The position numbers and the translations under genes are program-made. A stretch of DNA of 64,000 nucleotides from Pseudomonas anguilliseptica (lineage in GTDB: Bacteria > Pseudomonadota > Gammaproteobacteria > Pseudomonadales > Pseudomonadaceae), in NCBI RefSeq assembly GCF_900105355.1, contig NZ_FNSC01000001.1:868001-932000 (forward strand). Reading direction: 5' to 3'. Positions within the stretch are counted from its first letter, which is position 1. Each line of letters opens with the position of its first letter. A model generated the notes under the pieces. That model saw nothing but the letters and a program-made list of their open reading frames with translations, ran no database searches and was not told where the DNA came from. Positions 40,600-49,990 of the stretch are shown here, piece by piece.

Positions 40600-43338
40600 C
40601 TAGCTAGCGTTGACCGGCTGCCCTGCAAACAACTGTTCCAGCGGCACTGGACGACCGAAGTAGTAACCCTGAAAGCGCGTGCAGCCAAAGCTGCTCAGGC
40701 GCTCGGACTGCTCCAGGGTTTCCACCCCTTCGGCAATCACATCCAGTTTCAGCGCATGGGCCAGCGAGACGATGGTGCGGGCAATATCCGCATCCAGTGG
40801 GTCACTCAACAGGTCGCAGACAAACGAACGGTCGATCTTCAGCTGATCCAGCGGCAGGGTCTTGAGGTAGGACAGCGACGAGTAGCCGGTACCGAAGTCG
40901 TCCAGGGAAAAGCGCACGCCGTGAGCCTTGAGTCGGGCCATTTTGGCGATCACCGCCGCGCGACCATCGAGCAGCATGCTCTCGGTAATTTCCAGCTTTA
41001 GCCGGCTCGAGTCGCAGCCGCTGCGCTGCACGATATGCAACACCTGCTCGACAAAATCAGCCTGCTGCAGCTGTTTGGTACTGACATTCACCGACAGACT
41101 GAGGTGCCGGGTTTGCGCCCGTCGCCCCCACTGCGCCAGCGTCGCGCAGGCAGTTTCCAGCACCCATTCGCCCAACGGCAGAATCAGACCGCTGCCCTCG
41201 GCCACCGGAATGATTTCCCCCGCCGCCAACAGGCCGCGCTCCGGGTGTTGCCAACGCAGCAGCACTTCCGCGCCCTGCAACCCCTCACGCTGATCGATCT
41301 GCGCCTGGTAATAGAGCACAAACTCGCTTTTCAGCAGCCCCTGGCGCAGGTCACTTTCCAGGCTGGCGCGCTGCACCACCCGCAGCTGCATCTGCGGTTC
41401 AAAGAAACAGCAGGTGTTACGCCCCTGCGCCTTGGCCTGGTACATGGCCAGGTCAGCCTGTTTCAGCAGGTCATCCAAGGGTTCGCCAGTGCCGTTGAAC
41501 ATGGCGATGCCGATGCTCAGGGTGCTGAAATGCTCGATCTCGCCCATGCGGAACGGCTGCCGCAAGGCCAGCAGAATCTTGCTGGCAATCGCCTCGGCCT
41601 GCTGCGCCGCATGCACCGGCTCCTGCCCGAGGTTTTCCAGCAGGATGACAAACTCATCACCGCCGATGCGCGCCACACTGTCGCTTTGCCGCACGCAGCT
41701 GGTCAGGCGCTCGGCGACCTGCTGCAACAGCTGGTCGCCAATATCGTGGCCACGGGCATCGTTCAGCGTCTTGAAGTCGTCTAGGTCGATAAACAGCACC
41801 GCCCCGCGCTGCTCGCTGTCCTGGCTGGCCAGCAAGGCGTACTCCAGGCGCTCGCGTTGCAAACGGCGGTTGGGTAGATGGGTCAGCGGATCGTAATAGG
41901 CCAACTGTTCGATGCCCTGCTCGGCGGCTTTGCGTTGGGTGGTATCGGTCAGGGTGATCACGTAGTTGATCAGCTGCCCATCGGCGCCGCAGCGCACCGC
42001 TGCAATGCTCGCCCACTGCGGGTATTCCTGGCCATTCTTGCGCCGTCCGGGCATCTCCCCCTGCCAGGCGCCGTCATGCGCCAACGCGGCGAGCATGGCA
42101 TCACGCACGATGTCGAAACTGCCCTGCGCCAGCATGTAATCCAGGGTGCTGCCGACCACCTCACGTTCGCTGTAGCCAGTCATGCGGGTGAACGCCGGGT
42201 TGGCGCGCAGCACCACATGCTCGGCATCGGTGACCACCATGCCTTCGGCCGATTCGAACACCGTGGCAGCGACGTGCAGGTCTTCGACCATGTGCTGCAT
42301 CGCCACACCAACGCGGTTGTATTCATAGATGCCGGTCGGTTGAAAGCGCACCCCCCGGCCGCCGGCCTGGGTGGCTTCGATAAAGCCGAGCAACTGGTTG
42401 ATCGCCCGATCATGGCTAATGCGCAGCAGCCAGGCGGCCGCCAGCAGCAGCAGTAGAAAACCGCCACTGAGGATTAGAAATGATTGCAGGTAGCTGTCGT
42501 AGATCGAAGCAAAGCGACTGTCGGAAACCCCCAGCACCAGCCAGAACGGCTCTTCGACACCCGCCAGGCTGATAGGAAACCGCTGCACATAAAGCCCCTG
42601 GCCATCGCGCGCCAGATCATCCAGGGCTTTATCACCAGTGAGCCCAAGCTCGCTGTCGCCCTGCCAGACCAACGGCTGCTGGGCGTGCCCGAGCACTAGC
42701 AGATCGAGCTTGGTGCTGGCACTCAGCTCGCGAATAAACGTGCGGTTCTGCCCCAGGGCCAGGCCGACGAACAGATAGCCGCGCAGCTGCACGGTGGCCG
42801 GATCGAAGATCGCCGTGGCCTTGATCAAGGCGCTCTGCTCCCCGGCCTGCACCAGTGTCCAGCCGTGGGCGTAATGAATCGGCGAGCGCAACGACGCCAC
42901 CAAAGGTTTGATGTCATGCAGCGGCAGGCCGGCATCCATCACCAGCTTGCCGGTCGGATCAAGCAGGAAGAACACCTCCAGGCGCGCATCAATATTGGCG
43001 TCCTGAAACATAAAGGCCACTTCTGCGGCGATTTTCTCAACCGGCATAACCTGCTCGGACAAGGCGCTGACGGTACGCCGCGCCGAAGCGCTGTGCAGAT
43101 ACACCTCAAGCAGCTGCAGGCGGTTATTGATCAGGCCGACGGTGGTGCGCTGGTATTGCGCCAGGCTATTGCGGATTTCACTCTGCAGGTTGGCCTCGGC
43201 CGTGCGCAGCGCGTAAACCATCACCACCGTGATCGCCACCATGCCGAGCATGCCAAACAGCAAGGCAATCCGCGTCGAGAACTTCAGCTCCCAACGTGCC
43301 GCTTTCGGCATGTGATTCTTGCGACTACTCATCTGCAT
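40600..43338 (-). CDS. Membrane GGDEF-EAL protein with sensory and PAS domains
   Basis: This 912-residue protein makes and/or degrades cyclic di-GMP. It has a membrane helix near residues 20-44, a periplasmic cache-like sensor to about 285 and a second helix (FLILSGGFLLLLLAAAWLL). A PAS domain (FESAEGMVVTDAEHVV) is followed by a GGDEF domain with intact RIGGDEFVILL and an upstream RQSD inhibitory site. The EAL domain has EVLLRW in place of EAL, plus DDFGTGYSSLSYL and AEGVETLEQ, so both activities are plausible. It lies 45 bases downstream of a Bug-type binding protein on the same strand, suggesting co-transcription. An alternative start is the ATG at 43311. Confidence 0.92.
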   Translation of the reverse strand: MQMSSRKNHMPKAARWELKFSTRIALLFGMLGMVAITVVMVYALRTAEANLQSEIRNSLAQYQRTTVGLINNRLQLLEVYLHSASARRTVSALSEQVMPVEKIAAEVAFMFQDANIDARLEVFFLLDPTGKLVMDAGLPLHDIKPLVASLRSPIHYAHGWTLVQAGEQSALIKATAIFDPATVQLRGYLFVGLALGQNRTFIRELSASTKLDLLVLGHAQQPLVWQGDSELGLTGDKALDDLARDGQGLYVQRFPISLAGVEEPFWLVLGVSDSRFASIYDSYLQSFLILSGGFLLLLLAAAWLLRISHDRAINQLLGFIEATQAGGRGVRFQPTGIYEYNRVGVAMQHMVEDLHVAATVFESAEGMVVTDAEHVVLRANPAFTRMTGYSEREVVGSTLDYMLAQGSFDIVRDAMLAALAHDGAWQGEMPGRRKNGQEYPQWASIAAVRCGADGQLINYVITLTDTTQRKAAEQGIEQLAYYDPLTHLPNRRLQRERLEYALLASQDSEQRGAVLFIDLDDFKTLNDARGHDIGDQLLQQVAERLTSCVRQSDSVARIGGDEFVILLENLGQEPVHAAQQAEAIASKILLALRQPFRMGEIEHFSTLSIGIAMFNGTGEPLDDLLKQADLAMYQAKAQGRNTCCFFEPQMQLRVVQRASLESDLRQGLLKSEFVLYYQAQIDQREGLQGAEVLLRWQHPERGLLAAGEIIPVAEGSGLILPLGEWVLETACATLAQWGRRAQTRHLSLSVNVSTKQLQQADFVEQVLHIVQRSGCDSSRLKLEITESMLLDGRAAVIAKMARLKAHGVRFSLDDFGTGYSSLSYLKTLPLDQLKIDRSFVCDLLSDPLDADIARTIVSLAHALKLDVIAEGVETLEQSERLSSFGCTRFQGYYFGRPVPLEQLFAGQPVNAS

Positions 43339-43383
43339 CCGCGCCTCAGGGTCACAACACAGTCAGCTAATCCCTGTCGGTGC

Positions 43384-44327
43384 CTACTGCAATCCGATGT
43401 CATCAATCAGTGTTCGGTCCTCTTGCATCTGCCTAACCAGCATAGGTTTGATCTCATCGCCGCGCATAAACAGCACCGGCTGGCGAATGCGTTGCTCGGT
43501 GACTTCAATAAAACGCGGAGCCTTGGCCGCGACCGCCAGGGCATCGGCCAGTATCTCAACCTGCTCGGCCGGGGTATTGGCCGGCACCATAACGATGCGC
43601 ATGGTATGCAGGCCCAGGTCGTAACCCAGCTCGCGTAGGGTCGGCGCATCGGGGTAGTCCAGCAGGCGGGTATCGGCCAGGCTGGCCAGTACCCGCATTT
43701 CGCCAGACTCGGTGTAACCCGGATGGGTGCCGCCGCTGTAGGCAAACACGGCATCGCCGGAAAGCACCAACGGTGCCATCCCAGCACCGCCCGAGGTCGG
43801 CACAGTGCGTAACTCCAGCCCTTCGCGCTTGGCCAGGGCGCGGATAATCAGACGATCTTCCGCGGCCTGGCTGACATAGATCTGCCCCGGCGTGGCGCGC
43901 AGATAGGCCAGCAGCCCAGGCCAATCCTGGATGCCACGCTTAGAACCGGTGACAAAAGCCGGCTGCTCCAGCGAAAGCCCTGCCACGTAGGTAAAACTGT
44001 CCGGATCATAAGAGGCTGGCGACAGCAGCGGCGCAATGCTGACCACCGACGAGCCGCCGAACTGGAACACATAGCCCTGCTCAATACTGCTGGCCAGCAT
44101 CGACGCAGAGGCCGCGCCGCCGGCACCGGGAATGTTGCTGACCGTGATCTTCTGCCCCAACTGCTCTTCCAGCACGGTGGCCAGCACCCGCCCCTGCAAA
44201 TCGGTGCTGCCACCTGCGGCATAACCGGTGATCATGGTCAGCGGCAGCTCCGGAAGCTTGCCGCCTGAACCTGCCACGGCAACAACCCCAGGCAGCCGCT
44301 CAACAACAAAAAACGCAGGAATGCCAT
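43384..44327 (-). pseudogene. Bug/TctC-type periplasmic binding protein, frameshifted near the start
   Basis: Bug-family proteins are periplasmic receptors for carboxylates of tripartite tricarboxylate transporters, and many are orphan sensors. The natural start is the ATG at 44327 (MAFLRFLLLSGCLG, a signal peptide ending QAASF), with GAGGTG upstream. That frame stops soon after ASF because one C is missing near 44250-44253. The other frame then gives the whole mature protein (LPLTMITGYAAGGSTD, GAGGAASASMLASS, SGGAGMAPLVLSGDA). Comparison with the neighbouring paralogue, which reads ASTFPERPLTM here, locates the lesion. No TctA/TctB membrane genes are nearby. Confidence 0.85.
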
Positions 44328-44491
44328 GGTTCACCTCGTGCACTGATCAACAACCACCCGCTCAGCCAGGAACACGCCCAGCACCTTTTTGGCGCACCCC
44401 GCAGACCTTACATCGGCCAGCAACCCGCAGGCCCGTTGGTGCACGATCAATACGCCAGGCGATGCAACTTGCGCGCCCATCAGCCAGGCTT

Positions 44492-45430
44492 TTACTGAGC
44501 ACCAACCTCCTCGATCAATTGCCGATAAGCCTGCACCTGTTGACTCAGCATGGCCTTGACCTCGCCGCCCGGCATAAAGCGAATAGGCTGGCGGATGCGT
44601 GTTTCGGTCACCTCGATAAAGCGCGGGTCACGTACCGCCGCCGCCAGAGCATTGAACAGGATGCTCACCTGTTCCGCCGGCGTGTCGGCCGGCACGGTGA
44701 CAATTCGCACCGCATGCAAGGCCAGGTCATAGCCCAGTTCGCGCAGGGTTGGTGCATCGGGATAGCCCAGCAGACGCTCTTCGGCCAGGCTGGCCAGCAC
44801 CCGCATCTGTCCCGATTCGGTATAGCCGGTATGAGTGCCCCCGCTATAGGCAAAGAACACCTCGCCGGAAATCACCAGCGGGGCCATGCCCGCGCCGCCA
44901 GAGGTGGGCACAATGCGCAGCTGTAACCCCTCGCGTTTGGCAATGGCGCGGGTCAGCAAGCGGTCCTCGGCAGTTTGCGTGACATACACCTGGCCAGGGT
45001 TATCGCGCAGGTGCTGGAGCAGGCTCGGCCAATCGGTAAAACCGCTCTGTCCGCCCGTGACATAGGCTGATTGATCCAGTGACAGGCCGGCTACATAGGT
45101 AAAGCTATCGAGATCGTAGGAGGTCGGCGCGAGCAATGGGGAAAAGCTGATGGTCGAAGAAATACCGTACTGGAAGACATAACCCTGCTCGGCGCTACTG
45201 GCCAGCATGGCTGCCGCCACCGCCCCGCCAGCACCAGGCAGGTTGTTCACCCTGACCGGCTGCCCCAATTGCTCCGCCAGCACGTCGGCCAGCACCCGCC
45301 CCTGGATATCGGTGCTGCCACCAGCGGCATAGCCAATGATCATGGTCAGCGGCCGCTCAGGGAAGGTCGATGCCTGGCTGTTCAAAGCCAAAAACATACA
45401 CAACACCGCCCAACAACTGCGTCTATTCAT
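44492..45430 (-). CDS. Bug/TctC-type tripartite tricarboxylate receptor protein
   Basis: This intact 312-residue paralogue of the gene at 43384 shares long blocks with it (GYAAGGSTDIQGRVLADVL, GLSLDQSAYVTG, APTLRELGYDLALHAVRI). The start at 45430 (MNRRSCWAVLCMFLALNSQA) has GGAGG upstream, and the signal peptide is cleaved near SQA-STF. It probably binds a carboxylic acid in the periplasm. With no membrane components nearby it may serve as a sensor. It is divergent from a membrane GGDEF gene and 164 bases upstream of its frameshifted twin; that gap shows nothing recognisable. Confidence 0.9.
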   Translation of the reverse strand: MNRRSCWAVLCMFLALNSQASTFPERPLTMIIGYAAGGSTDIQGRVLADVLAEQLGQPVRVNNLPGAGGAVAAAMLASSAEQGYVFQYGISSTISFSPLLAPTSYDLDSFTYVAGLSLDQSAYVTGGQSGFTDWPSLLQHLRDNPGQVYVTQTAEDRLLTRAIAKREGLQLRIVPTSGGAGMAPLVISGEVFFAYSGGTHTGYTESGQMRVLASLAEERLLGYPDAPTLRELGYDLALHAVRIVTVPADTPAEQVSILFNALAAAVRDPRFIEVTETRIRQPIRFMPGGEVKAMLSQQVQAYRQLIEEVGAQ

Positions 45431-45589
45431 CACCACCACCTCCACACCTGGCAATACCGCACGAAGGTCGCAAAAGCTGTAACCCCGTTCTATGGTTTTA
45501 GCCCACAGGGGCGCGATAGCAATCTGACAGCTTTTTCAAAAGCAAAAGGGTTATGCTGCGATCAAGCCGTTATTTTGTGATCGCAGACC

Positions 45590-46711
45590 ATGACTGAAGC
45601 CCAAGTCCCCCGCCAGCCAGACGCCTTCGTCCTCTGGCGCGAAGCGCAGGACACACGCATCCGTTCGCCACTTGGCGGTATTTATTACCTGCTGGCGTGG
45701 CTGCTGACCTGGATGTTCAGCGATGCCCCAGGCGCACTGGTGCTGCCGGGCGTCGTCGGCATCGCTCTGTTTGCCCTGCTGCTGGCCTTGCGCGTGCTAC
45801 ATCGCCTGCCTCAGGAGCAGAGCAACGAAGCACTCAGTCGCTGGCTTAACCTGCACTGGAGCCTGATTCTGATCACCGCGCTGGGTTGGGGGCTGGCCCA
45901 CGCCCTGGCGCAGCACAATCCGCTGTTCAGCAGCTCGGTGAGCATCGCCACCCTCAGCACCATTGCCTTCAGTACCGCACTGGTCTTCAACTTCGCCATG
46001 CGCAAGAAGCGTGCAATGCTCGCTCTGCTGCTGATTTATCTGCCGGGGCTGCTGACCCTGGCACTGACATGGCGCGAGCAGTACGCCATCCTGATCACCT
46101 TGAGTTTCTATTTGAGCTACCTGCTGCTGGTGCTGAACCGCAGCCACCGCGAGTACCACAACACCCTGGCCCTGGAACTGCAGCTACTTGACCAGCAGGA
46201 ACGCCTCGAACACCTCAGCCGCACCGACAGCCTGACCCAGCTGGGTAACCGCTATCAGTTCAACAGCCTGTTCCCGGTGATGGTGGCCAACGCCCAGCGG
46301 CAGAGCCAGCCGTTGTCACTGGTACTGCTGGATATCGACTTCTTCAAGCGGATCAACGACGAGTACGGGCATGCCTGCGGTGATAGCTGCCTGAGTGACT
46401 TTGCCGAACGCATGCGCCAGAACTTCCGCCGCGACAGCGACGCGCTGCTACGCCTGGGCGGTGAAGAGTTCGGCGTCCTGATGCCCAACACTCCGCTGGA
46501 ACAGGCACGCCTGCTGGCCGAGCAGTTTCGTCTGGAGCTGGAACGTGAAGGATTCAATGTACCCGGAGCGATTCTGCCGCTGACCGCGAGCCTTGGGGTG
46601 GGGTGTTATGACATGCGCCGCGACAACAGCGCTGAAGGCTTTTTCAAGCGCGTCGATGATGCGCTGTATCAGGCCAAGGCCGCCGGACGTAACCGCCTGG
46701 AGCTGGCCTGA
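45590..46711 (+). CDS. Membrane diguanylate cyclase (GGDEF)
   Basis: This 373-residue protein has six predicted membrane helices in its first about 185 residues, not a MASE type I can name. A short coiled coil (LELQLLDQQERLEHLSRTD) leads to a GGDEF domain. The active site reads RLGGEEFGVLMP, preceded by an RDSD inhibitory site, so cyclic di-GMP synthesis with product inhibition is likely. The substrate region DIDFFKRINDEYGHACGD is intact. It is divergent from the Bug-type gene at 44492 and ends at a hairpin shared with the chemoreceptor remnant. Confidence 0.92.
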   Translation: MTEAQVPRQPDAFVLWREAQDTRIRSPLGGIYYLLAWLLTWMFSDAPGALVLPGVVGIALFALLLALRVLHRLPQEQSNEALSRWLNLHWSLILITALGWGLAHALAQHNPLFSSSVSIATLSTIAFSTALVFNFAMRKKRAMLALLLIYLPGLLTLALTWREQYAILITLSFYLSYLLLVLNRSHREYHNTLALELQLLDQQERLEHLSRTDSLTQLGNRYQFNSLFPVMVANAQRQSQPLSLVLLDIDFFKRINDEYGHACGDSCLSDFAERMRQNFRRDSDALLRLGGEEFGVLMPNTPLEQARLLAEQFRLELEREGFNVPGAILPLTASLGVGCYDMRRDNSAEGFFKRVDDALYQAKAAGRNRLELA

Positions 46712-46714
46712 ATG

Positions 46715-46736
46715 CGGCGGCACGGACGTGCCGCCG
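46715..46736. terminator. Hairpin between GGDEF gene and chemoreceptor remnant
   Basis: CGGCGGCAC and GTGCCGCCG form a 9-base stem with a GGAC loop between two convergent reading frames. There is no T tract, so termination is uncertain. Confidence 0.45.
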
Positions 46737-46974
46737 GCATAGACTTACAAACGGAAGCTACCCATCTGCTTGGCCAGATCATCGGCCAGGCCGCGCAGGG
46801 TCTGGCAGTCCTCTTTACACACCTGCACCTCACCGGCGGTGGCATGGGCCAAGTCGGCGATACCCTGCACGTTGCGGTTGATCTCTTCGGTCACCGATGA
46901 CTGCTCCTCAGTGGCGGTGGCCACTTGGGTATTCATGTCACTGATGCGTTCAATCTGCTCGGTAATCGCGCTAA

Positions 46975-48166
46975 GGATCCTCTGAAGTAGCCATGCATTT
47001 CTGGCTGACGTCAGCCTCTGCTGATTTCGAAAGTGATAAATCGATCAAAAACGATCAGATTACCGGCTCATTTCTGTGTTTTTAGCCGCCGCGAGCACCT
47101 CGCGGCAGCCATTTCCAGCATTACGGGCGCACCTCTCCTGCATTCGTCAGTAAATGTCGGCGCGCCATCCACAGATTTGACAGCGCGAATAAAGTCACCA
47201 GTTGCGCCGTGTTTTTGACCAGGCCACGGAAGCGCGTCTTCACATAACCGAACTGACGCTTGATCACCCGAAACGGATGCTCGACCTTGGCTCGCACTTG
47301 GGCCTTGGCCTTCTCGATTTTGCGCTTGGCTTTGTACAGCGCGCTGCGCTTACCGAGTTTCTTGTAAGTGCTACGCCGTGCTGCAACCTGCCAGATCACT
47401 TGACGGCCCTCATGCTCGGGGCGCTTCTCGACACCGGTATATCCGGCATCGGCCCCCACCATGTTTTCCTCGCCGTGCAGCAGCTTATCGACCTGGGTGA
47501 CATCCGCCACGTTGGCGGCAGTACCCACCACGCTGTGCACCAAGCCAGACTCGTCATCCACCCCGATGTGCGCCTTCATGCCGAAGTAATACTGATTGCC
47601 TTTCTTGGTTGAGTGCATCTCAGGGTCACGCTTACCGTTCTTGTTCTTGGTTGAACTCGGCGCGTTGATCAGCGTGGCATCGACGATGGTGCCTTGGCGC
47701 AGCGACAAACCACGGTCACCCAGGTAGCCATTGATCACGGCCAGGATGCCGGCAGCCAGTTCGTGTTTTTCCAGCAAGCGGCGGAAGTTGAGGATGGTGG
47801 TTTCGTCAGGAATGCGCTCCAGAGTCAGCCCGGCAAACTGGCGTAGGATGGTGGTCTCGTACAGCGCCTCTTCCATCGCCGGATCGCTGTAACCGAACCA
47901 GTTTTGCATCAGATGCACTCGCAGCATCGCCATCAGCGGATAGGACGGTCGGCCGCCTTCACCCTTTGGATAATGCGGCTCGATCAAAGCGATCAACCCT
48001 TTCCATGGCACTACCCGATCCATCTCGATCAGGAACAATTCTTTGCGGGTCTGCTTGCGCTTGCCGGCGTACTCGGCGTCGGCGAAGGTCATCTGCTTCA
48101 TCGGAAAACTCGGCGGGTGGAGTGCGGATATTTTGCCAAAATCAGGAAGTCTTTTTCAGACCATCC
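46975..48166 (-). mobile_element. IS5-family insertion sequence
   Basis: The 1192-base element has terminal repeats GGATCCTCTGAA (left) and TTCAGACCATCC (right, reading GGATGGTCTGAA inverted). A perfect CTAA target duplication flanks it at 46971-46974 and 48167-48170. Removing the element and one CTAA rejoins the chemoreceptor signalling domain in frame (GQSLSAITEQIERISDMN), so no host sequence was lost here. Confidence 0.92.
47121..48101 (-). CDS. IS5-family transposase
   Basis: This 326-residue DDE transposase has the N-terminal domain MTFADAEYAGKRKQTRKELF. The catalytic residues lie in IVDATLINAPSSTKN, VGADAGYTGVEKR and KVEHPFRVIKRQFGYVKTR. The Y-(2)-R-(3)-E-(6)-K-like arrangement at the end is typical of the IS5 group. 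The reading frame is complete, so the element could still move. Confidence 0.94.
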   Translation of the reverse strand: MKQMTFADAEYAGKRKQTRKELFLIEMDRVVPWKGLIALIEPHYPKGEGGRPSYPLMAMLRVHLMQNWFGYSDPAMEEALYETTILRQFAGLTLERIPDETTILNFRRLLEKHELAAGILAVINGYLGDRGLSLRQGTIVDATLINAPSSTKNKNGKRDPEMHSTKKGNQYYFGMKAHIGVDDESGLVHSVVGTAANVADVTQVDKLLHGEENMVGADAGYTGVEKRPEHEGRQVIWQVAARRSTYKKLGKRSALYKAKRKIEKAKAQVRAKVEHPFRVIKRQFGYVKTRFRGLVKNTAQLVTLFALSNLWMARRHLLTNAGEVRP

Positions 48167-49990
48167 CTAAGCGATTGCCCCGGCCGCTGACTCGCTTCGA
48201 CGCCAGTGCCCGTGGCACGCTGGCCGGCATGCATGGAACTCACGGCCGTTTCCGCGCCCTGCTTAAGGCGCTGAATCATCTGCTGGATTTCATCGGTCGA
48301 GCTTTGCGTGCGGCTGGCCAGGGTGCGCACTTCGTCGGCTACCACGGCAAAACCACGGCCCATTTCACCGGTGCGTGCCGCTTCGATGGCGGCGTTGAGT
48401 GCCAACAGGTTGGTCTGCTCGGAGATTCCGCGGATCACCGCCAGCACCTGATCAATCGAGGCCACCTGCTCGGCCAGCTCGCTGACCGCCGCCGCACCGC
48501 CGATATCGGCGGACATACTCTCGATATGGCTGATCGACTGGCCAACCACCTTGCGCGCCTGCTGCGCTTCATCACGCGCCGACGGCGAGGCATGTGCAGC
48601 ACTGCTGGCATTCCGGGCGATTTCCTGCACGGTCAGGCCCATCTCGTGCACCGCAGTGGCGACCATATCGGTCATTTCCTGTTGCTGACTGGAGCGCCCG
48701 GCGGTGTTGTCGACCACCTGCGCCACCTGACTGACCGACGCGCGCAAACGCTCACTGGTAGCCAGCACATCGCTGATCAGGCTGCGCTGACCACCGATAA
48801 AGCGGTTGAAGCCCCGGGCCAGATCGCCCAGTTCATCCTCGCGGGACTCATCCAGACGACGGGTCAGATCGCCGCCGCCACCGCCAATCTCCACCAGTGC
48901 AGCGGTCACCTGACGAATCGGCCGGACCAAACCACGCGCCAGTAGCACCACCAAACCGAGGAACAGCAAGGCCACGCCTACCCCGATAGCGCTGGTCATC
49001 AGCAGCGCCTGGCGAGCCTCGGCATAGATTTCCGCTTCCGGCACCTCGCTGACCAACAGCCAGTCCAGACTGGAGAGCTTCTGCGCCACGGCCAGATAGG
49101 TTTCACCATCACGCTCGAAGCGTACCGCCTTGCCACCGCTGCCCAACAGCTCGTCAGCCGGCGCCTTGCCAAACAGTTCGGCGAGGTGGCCACTGCCGCT
49201 CAGGTCAGCCTGTGGGTGCACCCTGACCTCGCCCTGGGCATCAATCAGAAAAACCTGACCGCGCTCACCAAAACGAAAGTCGCGGATCATTTCCGACATG
49301 GCCTTGAGGCTGAAACCCAATCCGGAAACGCCGAGGGTTTTGCCACCCTGCTTGATCCGCTGGTTGATAAACAGGGTCGGCAGGCGCGTGCCCTTGTCGA
49401 TGTCGATTTCCAGCACCTGGTCGCGGCTGCTGTCGACCGGTTTTTAGAACCACTGGTTTTCCGGCTGATCACCCGAGCCAGGCCCGCACCGGTGAAATAG
49501 TTGCCGCTGTCCAGCACGGCAATCGAAGTGGTCAGGGCGTTCTGCTGCTCGCGCACGCCCTCCAGGTAACGTGCCACGGCATCGCGCTGGCCTTCCTACT
49601 CGCCGGCCGCCAGCCAGTCCTGGATAAAGGCGTTGCCGGCAATCCCGGCATTGGCGGTGATTGGCGCGGTCAGCACCCGCTCCAGATCGTTACGAATCGC
49701 CAGCACCCGCGCCGGCAAGGCCTCTTCGACCAGAAAGCGCTCGGTCAGGCGATTGACCACTGTGGAGTAGACGCCTACCACGATCAGAATGCTGGCGAGC
49801 AGGGCGGCGCCCATGCTGAGAATTAGCTGCCACTGGATGCTGCGTTTCCACAAGCCCATGGAGGTTACCTTCTAGTTATTATTTGAAAACATAGGCTGAA
49901 TACAATTTTGTATACAAACTCAATTATCCGGCGACGTATAACCGCTATCGGCTGCGCCGGCTGCTGACTTTAACCAGCGCCGAGAACAAC

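Larger units (their letters stand above)
46745..49859 (-). pseudogene. Methyl-accepting chemotaxis protein, multiply disrupted
   Basis: The intact ancestor would be a transmembrane chemoreceptor: helix at residues about 8-30 (MGLWKRSIQWQLILSMGAAL), cache-type periplasmic sensor, second helix, HAMP, and a signalling domain with the [18 protein letters not shown] hairpin tip. Four lesions are visible. A TAG stands at 49596-49598 after WLAAGE. One C is missing near 49461-49464, a TAA lies at 49444-49446 in the restored frame, and an IS5-type element splits the signalling domain. The C-terminal piece (QVATATEEQSSVTEEINRN to LAKQMGSFRL) lies beyond the IS. A periplasmic binding protein gene, itself broken, lies 131 bases upstream on the same strand. 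Confidence 0.92.
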
